Shown in pieces: positions 10,938 to 21,170 of a DNA stretch of 64,000 nucleotides. Under the pieces are notes generated by a model. The model saw only the letters and a list, made by a program, of their open reading frames with translations. It was not told where the DNA came from and did no database searches. How positions within the stretch are numbered: the first letter of the stretch is position 1; every line of letters starts with the position of its first letter. Source of the stretch: Meandrina meandrites (lineage: Eukaryota; Cnidaria; Anthozoa; Scleractinia; Meandrinidae); assembly GCA_963693305.1 (NCBI GenBank), contig OY855916.1, forward strand, positions 4,230,001 to 4,294,000. The letters are read 5' to 3'. The translations under genes and the position numbers were made by a program.

Positions 10938-11954
10938 GTGGTATAAACTTAGTTGTACTCACCAAAGCATGCGTTGTAAATGACTGCCATCTCAAAAACA
11001 AGGCTTTTGCTTTGCTCGAAGAATCACAAGCTTTAGTACACTAATTTTCGCCTTTTAACACAGCAAAATCTGTTCTCTATAAGTACTGTAAGCGAAACAC
11101 ATAAATACTGATCAAAAGAGACGATTTCTCGTTCTGCACGATCTCATTCTTGTGGATTTTCAAGGTTTAAAATGGAATAAATGGTGAGAATGAAACGCAC
11201 ATCAGTTGCTCAGTTTATCTGCCAAGTTTTTCAAGATTATGGAGGGTGAAAAGTTTTGTTCTACGATGCAATGTCGGATGTCTCAACTAGGTGAGAACGC
11301 AAAATGGTCTAATTCCATTTGTTTCAAAACCTCGGCAAGCAATGATTCTGTTGTGGAGTGATGCTTATTTTTATTTTGTTGTGTTTGGAAGAAATTGGAA
11401 GCTATAAAATTGAATTGGTATTCATTTCTAAGTTTGACTGTTTTGAATTTGATGAGATTTACAAGTTTTCGACTCATGGATGTGTATAGCGCGTTTGTTT
11501 CAGCTTGTGGACCGCGGTAGCTGATGATGTGATGAGTAATATTTCAATGGCTGGGTATTAAGAAGTTTTAAGCCTTCCTGATTCGATATCCAAGTTGAGT
11601 ATTGCCTTTTCCTAGAAATTCTCAGAAATTCCAAGCTTTGAAATTTGGCATGAATGTGCATGTCGTGAAATTGTTGGGAATTCCTAGGAATTCCAAGCCT
11701 ACAATTTTTTATTCCCAGAAGTTCCCAAGAATTCCAACCTTGTAACTCAAAGCTTATTTGCACACTTGGGAATTGTTGGGAATTCCTAGGAATTCTTAGG
11801 AATTCTTAAGAATTCCCAGAAAGCTGGGAATTCATTTTGCAAGGGAAGTATCAGGAGACCCTTCATTACATTACCTGTTGCACCCCTACTAAGCTGGCTT
11901 CCAATGATATTTTGTCAACATGCATGTGACATTGTTACCTTCTGACTCTTTCAG
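10938..11954. other. Non-coding stretch with palindromic-word cluster
   Basis: No convincing exon is seen. Positions 11610-11840 hold the third cluster of the AATTCCTAGGAATT-like word, with variants GGGAATTCC and TTCTTAGGAA. The last 20 bases form a strong acceptor (TTCTGACTCTTTCAG) for the exon at 11955. Confidence 0.5.
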
Positions 11955-12003
11955 ATGTCCCTTTTGGATGATTCTCAAATGGAAATTGACGATGACGAAC
12001 AAG
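11955..12003 (+). CDS. Serine peptidase gene, acidic exon a (start codon)
   Basis: This 49-bp exon starts with ATG immediately after the acceptor CTTTCAG and ends at donor CAAG|GTAAAT. It encodes MSLLDDSQMEIDDDEQ and leaves one base (phase 1), which fits the next exon at 12270. The sequence is strongly acidic and probably disordered. It may be the true N-terminus if the upstream exon is untranslated. The model rests on agreement of phase across four exons; transcript evidence is lacking. Confidence 0.5.
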
Positions 12004-12269
12004 GTAAATCACAATCAATATAAAAAGATATTCCCTTTATATTTATTTGCAGAAATGAACCACTTTTATACACGTTTTAATAAAAACTAATTCAACTTTT
12101 AAATAAAACTAAACTTCAAACTTAATTTGTTTTAATCTTGTTATGATCAAGACAGCAAAACAAGTTATCAGTCGACTTCCTTAAAATTAAAATCAATGAT
12201 ACTTTATCCTTTGGAGTCAAAGGGCTAGACTTCATACTGTAACTGAAGGAAATCATTTGTCCATTGCAG

Positions 12270-12337
12270 TGACTCTGGGAGATCAAAACGTGACAGTGCA
12301 GGGTGGAAACAGCAACATACATCAAGACCAGAGACAG
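12270..12337 (+). CDS. Serine peptidase gene, exon b
   Basis: A 68-bp exon between acceptor TCCATTGCAG and donor GACAG|GTAGAT. With the leftover G of exon a it reads V followed by TLGDQNVTVQGGNSNIHQDQRQ and ends in phase 0. It is polar, Gln/Asn-rich and has no recognised domain. A different frame of the same DNA runs on to a stop at 12412-12414, but that frame does not match the phase of exon a. Confidence 0.45.
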
Positions 12338-12539
12338 GTAGATTCATCAATCCTGTCTTGAGATTTAAGGAGGCTGGTAATGTTTTCCAGGACTTTCCAG
12401 TTCTTAAACTTTGATGAGTCTTCTTCTTTTTAACAGTTGATGCTTCAATAATGGTATCAACCTGATGCCCAATCACTGCTAAATATTTGGTATAACAGGT
12501 TACCATAGCAAGAGTAAAACCTCTTAACAACACCCTCAA

Positions 12540-13365
12540 GGTGGCTTACTACAGTTTTTACGAGGCAAGAGCGTGCGCTACGATTCGGCTGCCTGACGTC
12601 AATATCGCTTGCGCTCGCAAAACTTTCGCGAGCAACACTAAAGGAAACGAAAACAAGTTTGAGCCCTTTATTCGAAAGTTAATCGTTTCAGAAAGTTTCA
12701 GAAGGTTTTAGACATGTCACAGGACGAAAACAATACTACAGATAGGTTGATAAACAACCGACGGAGGAGTTCTAATTCGCTTTTTCCATCGCTCATAACG
12801 TGTGGCGTCACACAAGCGCGCGCTCAAATAAAAGGGCATGCGCAATTCGATTCTTGTCGGAGGTCGTAAAAACGTAACTTCGGCTCAAAATTTCTTAAAA
12901 ACCTACCGTACGACCCATAATGAAATTTTCACAATTAATTTTTTGGGGTGAATCGCGTCAACTGCCAAAATCTAAAAAAAATCTGTAAGACAGATTTTGA
13001 GCTATTTTTTAAATAGGCAAAAAACCACATTTTCCTATTTTGCAAAAAAACTGTCTTACAGATTTTTAATTTATTTTGCATGAATGTTTTATCTGATCCA
13101 ATTTCTAATTTATGAATTTTTGAGGCAGGGTCGTACGGGCAGATTTTAAGAAAAACGCCTTTGAAACTACTGGTGCCCAGTCTCCTCTTAAGCACTCAGA
13201 TATTCATTTTGGCTGTTTATTAGCGTCTATATTACTCAAATGTGGCATATATTGGTTGTAGGATGCAACAAACAATAATAAGTGAAAGCTAAAACCTTTC
13301 TGGACATTTTATTAAAGAGTTAAAAGCTGGGCTCATTTACCCTCTCAAAACTGTAGTAAGCCACC
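12540..13365. mobile_element. Intronic MITE with TTAA-type ends
   Basis: An 826-bp insertion with inverted termini GGTGGCTTACTACAGTTTT at the left and the complement at the right. The right flank is TTAA (13366-13369) and the left flank TCAA, consistent with a TTAA duplication that has since mutated. It lies in the intron between exons b and c of the peptidase gene. It has no coding frame of note; an internal region (about 12950-13090) contains repeats of CTGTAAGACAGATTTT-like sequence in both orientations. Confidence 0.75.
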
Positions 13366-13997
13366 TTAATTTAGCTTTAAGCGCTAAGATATAACTTTTT
13401 GCAGCGGTCACAGAGGTACCCTAAATTTGTGAAAATTTAAGGTGGCCCTGAACCCCTAATGAATGGGCCGAGTTTGTAAATAATATCATTGTTGTAGCTG
13501 ATAACAATTTACAGCACTTACTAGCACTTACACTTTGATTAGTTGGTCTGTGCTACAATCCTTTATCACTGGCTTATGGTACTTAAGAAATAAATTCGAA
13601 TCATTGCCTTATCTTGGACAGAAGGTCTTTAATAAGACCAAGTATACCTCCAAAAGCCAGCCAAAGATTTTTTTCAATCTAATTGTGCAGTTGGACATTT
13701 TTTTTCTAGCAGAAAGCAAAGGGAAATATCAATCAATCAACTTAAAAGTGTGACTTTTGTAACAATTCATTTCGTTATCTTAACGGCACTGACAGCAAAC
13801 CAGTGCAGACAAAGTTGACAACTTAAGAAGCGTTCTAATACAAAGAAATAACTTGATCGTTCTGCTGAAGGAAACTGATTGCTACATAAAGTATAATGTG
13901 TAAAAGGGATGCTTTTTTTTCCACAGTGTTTGATATTAAAAGGCTTATCAAGAAGTGTAATGTCTTAAGTTTGAAACGGTTTGTTTTCCTTTGATAG

Positions 13998-14076
13998 ATG
14001 TCTGACAATTCAGAGGAAAGTAGCACCTCCGCAGACAATGGCACAAGCAGTGGAATTGGAGGCGAATTTTCTGAAG
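13998..14076 (+). CDS. Serine peptidase gene, Ser-rich exon c
   Basis: A 79-bp exon beginning ATG after the acceptor CCTTTGATAG and ending GAAG before GTTGGC. The peptide MSDNSEESSTSADNGTSSG continues IGGEFSE and leaves one base, exactly the phase needed by the exon at 16737. It is low-complexity, acidic and Ser-rich, and is probably a disordered N-terminal tail. The donor GTTGGC is weak, so the boundary is the least certain point of the model. This ATG could also serve as an alternative start. Confidence 0.45.
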
Positions 14077-14342
14077 GTTGGCTTGTCACCATATATAATT
14101 ACCGCAAGGAAATAATACTAAAAACCCACCACACCACCCTCCTTAGCAACATAATCGTATACCGAATTATCACTGTATATGGCAAGGATGTTTGACATCA
14201 ATTTGAAGACCTCTCTTTGTATTTCATGTTGTGATGTCAATTTGTTCCAAGGTTTCATTCATTTGACGACTTCATAGCACTGTATTCCTATATGCACATC
14301 TAAGTTTAAATTGTTAGGTAAAGTGGCCCAATGGGTTTTTCC

Positions 14343-14469
14343 ATGTTCTATAAGAAAATAATGCACGCTTGAGGTCTAGAAAAGCTGCTAGTGGATGCCC
14401 AAGCCGTTAGGCGAGGGCATTCAGCGGCTTTTCTAGACCTCAAAAGTGCATTATTTTCTTATAGAACAT
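14343..14469. repeat. Foldback repeat, ~55-bp arms
   Basis: Arms 14343-14400 and 14415-14469 pair almost fully, starting ATGTTCTATAAGAAAATAATGCA and meeting at a short tip GCCGTTAGGC. The outer word ATGTTCTATAA(G/A)AAAATAATGC recurs in direct orientation at about 14979-15000, which suggests that a larger element of about 660 bp ends there and carries the exon-like remnant at 14664-14868. Confidence 0.8.
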
Positions 14470-14663
14470 AGGAAAACCATCTTCTAGTGGGTTTAGAATA
14501 TAGCATACACCTTGTAGAAATGCATATAATTAAGAAAAAACACTTGCGCGCGCGTGCTGATCTGAATGAACAAACACTACGCCAAGAAACCTGATGACAG
14601 CAATCAAATCCATTTTAATGCTGTTTTGCAGTCGAAAGTGAATTTCTATATCGCTGTACTTAC

Positions 14664-14868
14664 CTTGAAAAACCTTTGCAGCCCGTTTTGTGTTTGCTTT
14701 TGTGCTCTTAGAGTACAATTCCGTAACAATTTTGTTTAAATTAGTTTCTTGCAAGTTTGCAAAGCGGCCGCCTTCCTGGCACTCACTGCTCAACAACTCG
14801 TCCACGTCTTCATCTTCCCAGTCATCGGAACGTAATTCTTATTCAGGTGAACTGTTTTTAGCGGCCAT
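14664..14868 (-). pseudogene. Exon remnant resembling the N-terminus of Crypton/DUF3504-type proteins
   Basis: On the minus strand an ATG at 14868 opens MAAKNSSPE, then one in-frame TAA (14839-14841), then an uninterrupted acidic stretch, then RFANLQETNLNKIVTE and STKANTKRAAKVFQ, and finally a consensus donor CAAG|GTAAGT at 14664. The layout resembles the N-terminal part of cnidarian proteins related to tyrosine-recombinase (Crypton) transposons and DUF3504: an acidic start, a RFA-(N) motif, then S-x-K-A-N-T-K-R-A before the recombinase domain. That assignment is from memory of the motif. Downstream exons were not found. The single stop and the location between repeats suggest a fragment captured by a MITE. 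Confidence 0.4.
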
Positions 14869-15059
14869 AATTAAGGAAATAAAATGACAACTTTAAAAGA
14901 TTGTTGCCGCCATGTTTTTGAATTCGTAACGCAGCAATAGTTGCATCCGGGGTACCGGGCTTTTATAGTTTTTAGCTATGTTCTATAAAAAAATAATGCC
15001 CGCTAGAATTCCATTGCGTGTATACAGCGGCTATATTCTAAAATGTAATAAGATAAATT

Positions 15060-15210
15060 TCAATGTGGAAACCAAGATTGCAATTGCAATAAACGCTGTA
15101 CTAAACGCAAAAAACGCTATACTCTACGATACGTCTCTGCAATGTGGAAACGAACATTGCTATTTCAATCTACTTTATGCAAAAAAAGCTATACTCTACA
15201 CTACGACTAT
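15060..15210. repeat. Two-copy imperfect tandem repeat (~80 bp)
   Basis: Two diverged direct copies share CAATGTGGAAAC and GCTATACTCTAC, the first at about 15060-15128 and the second at about 15139-15210. A short inverted pair CACTACCTCTCT / GAGAGGTAGTG also occurs nearby at about 15391 and 15522. No gene is seen between 14870 and 16370. Confidence 0.55.
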
Positions 15211-16375
15211 ACCAACATAACATGTTAAAAGGAAAAAAAGGTAGAACCGTATAGCTCTACGATAATTTCTACGCTAAATTTTGTGTCATAAAACGTGCTA
15301 GGTATAATTTATTTATGGAAATTTGATTTCATTCTTCGCTTCGATATTCCATTCATGAAGAAAATATTTCAATGTTCAAAAGCAGTAAGGCACTACCTCT
15401 CTAGAACCTCTATTTTCATTCGCCCGCTGTAAACACTACCTCTATTGTTATTCAGGGCTAGGGGCATTGTTATGACCTGTTATCTATTGTTTTAAGAACC
15501 AATGAAATAACTCGTTCCGAGAGGTAGTGGGCGACCCTTCAAAAGGCGGCTCGATTCAAATCACGAATGTTAAATAGTTTGTTATCTCGCTTCACGCGAC
15601 GGGCAGGTGGGAATTTGGCCAAAATTTGCATAATTTCGACTGCAACAAGTCAATTGTCACGCACACTGTTTCTTCATCATTTTGTTCGGCACTCGCTTTT
15701 TATTCGGCAAAAGCTGTTAAAACATTACTGCACGGAAAATGTTACAGACATTGTATTCTCTATTGTGTATAAAATATATTTCCTTTGGTTTTATCGAAGC
15801 GCTGGACTTGAAGGAAATATTAAACACACTAAAACAAAGTATTAAGTCAGCCATGGAATGGGCTGATGTTGCAGGTTTCACTTTCGCTACGTGACAAAAA
15901 ACGTGTGTTTTTTTGCAAGTTTATATCTGCAGAAGCGATGGTCATTAATTTATTTGCACTTCTGCGAGTATTTCTTGTGGGTTTAGGCAATTGAAAAGAA
16001 ATTCTTTAGCTGTTTCATCGAAGCAAGTTCACAGATTTAAACGGAAATAAAATATTTGCTAAAGTAAACAATTGAGCGTGCCCAAACGTGCAGGGGTTAC
16101 GTCATTACAAGGGAAAAACCTCCAAGCTAAAGATAGCCGGGGATAACGTAAACCTCGGATTGTAACGGACGTCACGGTGACTCGCATGACTGCATAACTA
16201 GTCCTTTACTCATTGTACAAAAAATAAACTTAACCGTGACTTTGAAGGAAGAAAGTTGTTAATTAGCGAGGTTATCGAAGCGTTGGACTCAGTATTTCAA
16301 AAGTTATGACCGTTTGTATCAGTACATATACGAGTATTTACGACTGTATCGGAATCGACCCATTTGAGCAGATTT

Positions 16376-16462
16376 TGTTATGATAACAGCTCACCTGCTT
16401 CGCAGATCGGAATTATTACCCTTTAGCCATTTTCCGATCTTAAAGATAGGTGAGTTATCATA
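16376..16462. repeat. Short foldback
   Basis: Arms around TTATGATAAC-GCTCACCT and AGGTGAGTTATCATAA, with inner arms GATCGGAA and TTCCGATC, enclose a loop that contains TACCCTTTAGCCA. It lies in the last intron of the peptidase gene. Confidence 0.6.
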
Positions 16463-16492
16463 ATGGGGCAAGGTGCATTTTACTGTGAAACT

Positions 16493-16698
16493 CAGAAAAC
16501 CGTGAACACCAGAAATATTTATGGAATGTTATTGTGTTGCAAGGAAAAAGCCAATCAGACGTGAGAAAACTAAACCGCAAACAGCAACGGTTATTAGTTT
16601 GTGGTTTTGAGGTTTGCTTGCGTGTCCTGAACTTTATTTTGATTGGGCACTAGACAATCAACATTCCTGAAATATTTCAGGTGTTCACGGTTTTCTGA
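16493..16698. mobile_element. Small MITE with 28-bp inverted ends next to a splice acceptor
   Basis: CAGAAAACCGTGAACACC with AGAAATATTT (16493-16520) is matched in inverted orientation at 16671-16698 with a single difference. The 206-bp element ends 38 bp before the acceptor of the peptidase exon at 16737. No target duplication was recognised, so the class is unknown. Confidence 0.65.
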
Positions 16699-16736
16699 TT
16701 TTGATAGTAATGGTTTTCTTTTTCTTCTTTCGGCAG

Positions 16737-18463
16737 TTGATAAGAGACACATTTTGAGGGCGACCATGAAGTTTGAGGCTGAGCATGAAGAATGCCTTTG
16801 CGTGTGTCCATACATGAAAAATGGTGAGGTTGTGGTACATTTGTACGTTTACGTGGACGAGTCCGGCATACCAATGGCCCTAAAAACAGCTGCCCAAGAG
16901 TTCTTTGAACCAATGCGGGTTAAATTAGAATGGTCTGACCTGTACAACGACGCATATAATGTACTGAATGTTACATCCATCGAGTATCCTTCTGGGAAGC
17001 CCAACAGATTGGAAGCATCTCAGGTTGATGAAATCGATGAAGTTATAAACAAACACCTTGACGTTTTTTCGAAGCATCGTAATATCACTGCTGTGCAGCC
17101 TGCTTTCAAAATCACAAATTCAGTACAGACGGAAGAGGCATGTATTGCAGTTTATGTTCTTGGGAAAGGGAACATTCCACTCGGCGAAACTGCCATTCCT
17201 TGCAAAATTGACTGTTATCCTGTGGACATCGTGAACGGATTTTGTGTTAGGACAGCAAAGCCAAAGAAGCCAACTGAGGCGCATGAACACAAGGAAGTTC
17301 TTTGTTTGGGAGCAAGCATTGGTGTGAATGGTGAAAATTCATCTGGGACTTTAGGTGCTTTTGTGGAAGATGCAAACAGTGGTACCTGGTATGTACTTTC
17401 CTGTGATCATGTGATGAACCATGCTGATAAGTCAGAGCTAATTTATCCCGGGCTGGACGTCTACCTCAACTGTTTGCATTACCATTTGAAAGAATACAGA
17501 ACATATATAACGAGAATCACTGGACGTGATTGCAATTTGCCTCAGCTTTCGGATGATATCCTTCAAGATCCTGAAAAGTTGTCAGAGATGTTCAATGAGC
17601 TAAAAACAATAAAAGAGAAGTACAGTAACTCCCCAAGATGCTCTAAAACTCATTTGCAGCGCATTAACACCAAAGAAAAAAAGTTTGAGGAAGTTTTCTC
17701 GAAACCACCAAGAGTCATAGCAAACTACAGTGCTGGTGTTAGATGCAATATGGTTTCGGCAAAGAATTCTGGCAAAGAATATTTCACTGATGCAGCCATT
17801 TCAGAGCTGACGGAGCACGAAAAAAAGGAATTAAAAATTAGTAAGTCAATAACAATAATCGGCTCATCACTTACCCCAAGCGGCGAGTGTATTCCAGCAA
17901 CAACAGTGGCCATAATGAATGATAAACTGTTGTGTAAGAGTGGCAGTACAACAGGCTTCACCGAATCAGGCCGTATTGTTGATGCATCCAGATTTCAACC
18001 AACATATATGTATATCCGAGCTTCTCTGCAAGAAAATGGCAGTGCATGGATTGATAAAAAATGTATAATTTGCGAGCAGAGGGAAGCAGTTCAATCTCAA
18101 GTTCAAGAATTTTCTTCTCCATGTGAAATGTGTAAGCCAGATACATGGCTGAAGAGGTGCTTGTGCATTCTTAGAGAAGGAACCACACCTTTCTCTCACC
18201 TTGGTGATTCTGGAGCTGTGGTCTTTGAAATACCTGGAGAAAACGAAGAAGCTTACTGTGACGGATTTGGAATCATATTTGCAGTACATTATAGTTCGTA
18301 CTACAGTTATACGTTAGCATCGCCATTAGAAATTGTTCTCGAAGAATTGTCCAAGAAAGTGTCAGCCTCGAGACGCGACGGAAAGCCTTGCGTATTGAGG
18401 CTGGCTTCAGAGTCAAATTCTTTTGAGCCCTATTCAACGCCAGACTTGTGTTCTCAATCATAA
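16737..18463 (+). CDS. Chymotrypsin-fold serine peptidase, NAL1-like (terminal exon)
   Basis: The exon follows a strong acceptor (TTTTTCTTCTTTCGGCAG) and runs to a TAA at 18461-18463. It can be entered from exon c in phase 1, giving about 640 residues in all, or translation may start at the internal ATG 16766 (565 residues; numbering below). Residues about 20-170 form an N-terminal domain containing IPLGETAIPCKIDCYPVDIV. The peptidase domain has LGASIGVNG, GTLGAFVEDANSGTWYVLSC-D-H (His215, nt 17408-17410), FTDAAISEL (Asp342, 17789-17791) and HLGDSGAVVF (Ser482, 18209-18211). This is the triad and motif order of PA-clan trypsin-like proteins, closest by eye to the NAL1-like group. About 127 residues separate His and Asp, more than in compact trypsins, and several Cys residues lie at 430-470. 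There is no signal peptide, so the enzyme is probably intracellular. The substrate is unknown. All three catalytic residues are present. Confidence 0.78.
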
Positions 18464-18940
18464 TGTTATAGCTATAGTTAATCTTGTGTGATGCAGTCGT
18501 GAGAAGACTTTGGTTGGTGACTGCAAAACAGCCTATATTGATAAAGTCATCTTTAGTGTAAAGAACTAAAATGATAAATTTTACAAGATGTTTATGAAAG
18601 GAAATTTCAGTTTTGTTGTTTTTGTGCTCATAAACTAATTTAAGAATTTTTTTAGGTGCTGCCGGTTAAAATGGCCGGCTTCAGGATGTTTGTTCATTTT
18701 TACACAGATACTTTCTATCCTAGATTACACTGTTGAAAAGAGGCGAAATTATTTGGCTCTAGGTCAAGGTGCAAAATGTCCGAAAGCTGATAAAACATTT
18801 CCCTGTTAAGCCCAATTTGGGCCGTCAGGGATAAGGTGACCCAACTCAGGCAATAGGCATTTCATACCACCTTTATGTTTTTTTTTTTGGAAAATTTTAA
18901 AAAATATGTAAATGAATCTTTGAACTTGCGCTAGATGAAT
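18464..18940. other. 3' flank of the peptidase gene, no further gene seen
   Basis: AT-rich sequence follows the stop codon. No canonical AATAAA was seen close to the stop. No exon or clear repeat was recognised before the SINE remnant at 18950. Confidence 0.4.
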
Positions 18941-18949
18941 TGTTGACGT

Positions 18950-19400
18950 GTTTAGGATCGAACTGGTTAGTGCGCTCTACCAGGGATCGAACGCTCCGGG
19001 TTCAAGCCCTGACCTAGGGTGCTTTCCATTTACCTAAATTTCGGCGGAAGTCAAATGGAAAGGTCCTTTTCGGTTCGGTCCGACAGGAATATTTGGGACT
19101 ACCTCCAGAGGTAGTCCACTTTGACTGATTGGACCGAAATTTACTGTTCCATTTTGACAAACTGGTTAGCTGCCTTACTTCAGTTTAGTAGCGGCTCTAC
19201 AGATGCGGGGCTCTGAGGAAAGGAAGGCAAAATGGAAAGGTCCGTTCCTCTCGGCCCAATTTAATCGGAAAATGCTGTTTCATTTTCCAACAGTCGGTCC
19301 GTGTTGGTCCGACCGGCTGGACTGTGAAAATGGAAAGCATCCGTGGCTAGATTCTTAACCCTCACAGTGCTTTTCTCCACCCAGGAGTATAAATGGGTAC
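18950..19400 (+). mobile_element. tRNA-derived SINE, split by a MITE
   Basis: 18950-19020 resembles a tRNA head (TTAGTGCGCTCTACC, then a B-box-like GGTTCAAGCCC). 19342-19400 carries the body seen in other copies here (ACAGTGCTTTTCTCCACCCAGG, then GTATAAATGGGTAC). The parts are separated by 19020-19339, which has inverted ends TGCTTTCCATTT and AAATGGAAAGCA and internal repeats of TGGAAAGGTCC. After GGGTAC the SINE stops where the L1-like element begins, so that element probably inserted into it. Confidence 0.6.
19020..19339. mobile_element. MITE inserted in a SINE
   Basis: A 320-bp segment with ends TGCTTTCCATTT / AAATGGAAAGCA. Interior words GGACCGAAAT and AAATGGAAAGGTCC repeat in both orientations. 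It interrupts the SINE between its tRNA-like head and its conserved body. No target duplication could be defined. Confidence 0.55.
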
Positions 19401-21170
19401 TTTTTTGTAATTTTTATTTCTTTTCAACATTTGCGTTATGATACGTACAATACAACACAAGACATAATACTACTTGCAATAAGCTATAACTACAATAGAT
19501 GACATACAACAAATTACAATTACTAACCGTAGCCTAATTATACCTCTTTTAGAATATACAATGCGTTGTTTACAATAGAGCAGCTACCCAAATACAAAAA
19601 ACTAGAAGCTAGTGACATGCTGAGAAAGGGAAAATAACAAATTAAGCTCAGCCATTATTAAGAAATGGCATTAGTTTTTCCCACTTTTTGTAATGTTTAT
19701 AAAGTTGGTTATTTTTGGTAGCTATTTTTTTTTTCAATGTAATATACTGTTTTTGTCTTTGCTAAAAATATTGTTAATGTTGGTTTAATTTTATTTAATT
19801 TACATTTATAAATAGTGATTCAGGATAATAAAGTCTTCGTTGTTGTTGAACACTCCAAACAGTAGATTTTCAAGTGTCAAAGTGTCCAAAGATACATTCA
19901 GGTTTGAAATGCCTCTTGACACTCTTTGTAGAATATTGGAAGATGAACCGGTAGTTTACTAGTTTCAAAGTCACAGAACAGGATGCGTTTCCCGCCTATA
20001 TTCCAAAAAAGAAATCATCTAAAATAGTTTTCCAAGTGCTGTTGCTCTCTCCTAGATACTTTTTTAAGGTCATGACTCTTTGAGGCGATATCATCGATTC
20101 AATATCAAGCATTTTTAGTCCTCCATTTTCAATATCGTTGATAAGCGCGGTCCGTTTAATTTTATCGTTACCTTTCCAAATGAAACCGAAAATCAGTCTG
20201 TTTATCTCCTTGACAATATCGTTTGATATTGAGATTGCAGTCGCTTTACTCAAAAATTTTGGAATAATGAAGGTCTTAATCATTTGAATCTTACCAATCA
20301 GGGTAAGACCCCTCCACTTCCACATACTCGGCGTTTTTTTAATAGATTTGAATATTGAGTCGAAGTTTGCTTTGTCTCGTGATGGTTTGTGATAGTCAAA
20401 AAAGGTACCTAATATCTTGATTGATTTTCGCACTTTGTGAGTAAAGTCATTTTGTGCTAGTTTATGAGGGCCGATAGCAAAGACTTCTGTTTTATCATCA
20501 TTAATTCGGAGACCAGAATACAATGAAAAAACCTTTAAAGTTGCAAGGTCGCGAATATGCGTTTATGTCTTTTAGAAAACAAGTCATGTCATCTGCAAAA
20601 AGCGTGAGTTTCATCTCCACATTTTTGACCATTATTCCTTATATGTTTTTGTCTTACCTGATTTGACATGCGAGAACTTCCAAAGCTAAAATGAATAATA
20701 AAGGTGAAAGAGGGTCACCTTGTCGTACGCCACGATGGACGCAGAAAAGATCTGTAGTAAAGCCATTATTTAAGATACAGCTGGATATGTTTGTATAAAA
20801 CGTTTTTACCCATTGTAAAAAGTACGGTCCAAAATTGAATTTTTCCAATACTTGAAATAGATATGTATGGTCCAGAGAATCAAACGCCTTTTCAAAGTCA
20901 ATTGAGAATACCTGTTTTATTTGTGATTTTTGCCAATTCATAAATTAAATCGTCGATTTTTCTAACTGCATCGAATGTAGACCTTCCTTTGATAAAACCA
21001 TTTTGATTATGATGGATAAGTTCTGGAAGGATTGGCTCCGGCAACCTTCTAGCAAACGCTTTGTATGCAGCTGCGAATACAGCCGCCTCAAGCGATGAAA
21101 ACCTGTTTCGACGAACTACATTTTGACATTCGTCGCGAACCGACAGTGGAACCGAAGAAGATAACATCTA
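19400..21170 (-). pseudogene. L1-like LINE, 5'-truncated and frameshifted reverse transcriptase
   Basis: Minus-strand fragments line up as one reverse transcriptase. 21100-20900 has LPELIHHNQNGFIKGRS. 20941-20654 has FSIDFEKAFDSLDH and GVRQGDPLSPLLFILALE. The catalytic F-A-D-D is at 20588-20599 in a shifted frame. 20523-19996 has SGLRINDDKTEVFAIG and WKWRGLTLIGKIQMIK. C-terminal pieces such as KRILFCDFETSKLPVHLP and YKHYKKWEKLMPFLN continue in other frames to about 19645. At least four frameshifts or stops break it. The motif set (RQGDPLSPLLF, GLRIN-DKTE, LTLIGKI) is typical of the L1/Tx1 group. The 3' end lies near 19400 at an A-rich tail next to the SINE remnant. The element is inactive. 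Confidence 0.85.

Noticed and set aside
12270..12414. Alternative reading of exon b as a terminal exon ending at 12414
   Set aside because: The peptide looks plausible (RFINPVLRFKEAGNVFQDF) but needs a phase that exon a does not provide. Kept only as an alternative.
12225..12539. Minus-strand open frame across exon b of the peptidase gene
   Set aside because: It begins without a proper start, overlaps a plus-strand exon with good splice sites, and has no recognisable domain.
16643..16765. Longer N-terminus of the peptidase running through the MITE
   Set aside because: It would begin with TTG inside a MITE and cross a strong splice acceptor at 16736; the acceptor or the ATG at 16766 is a better start.
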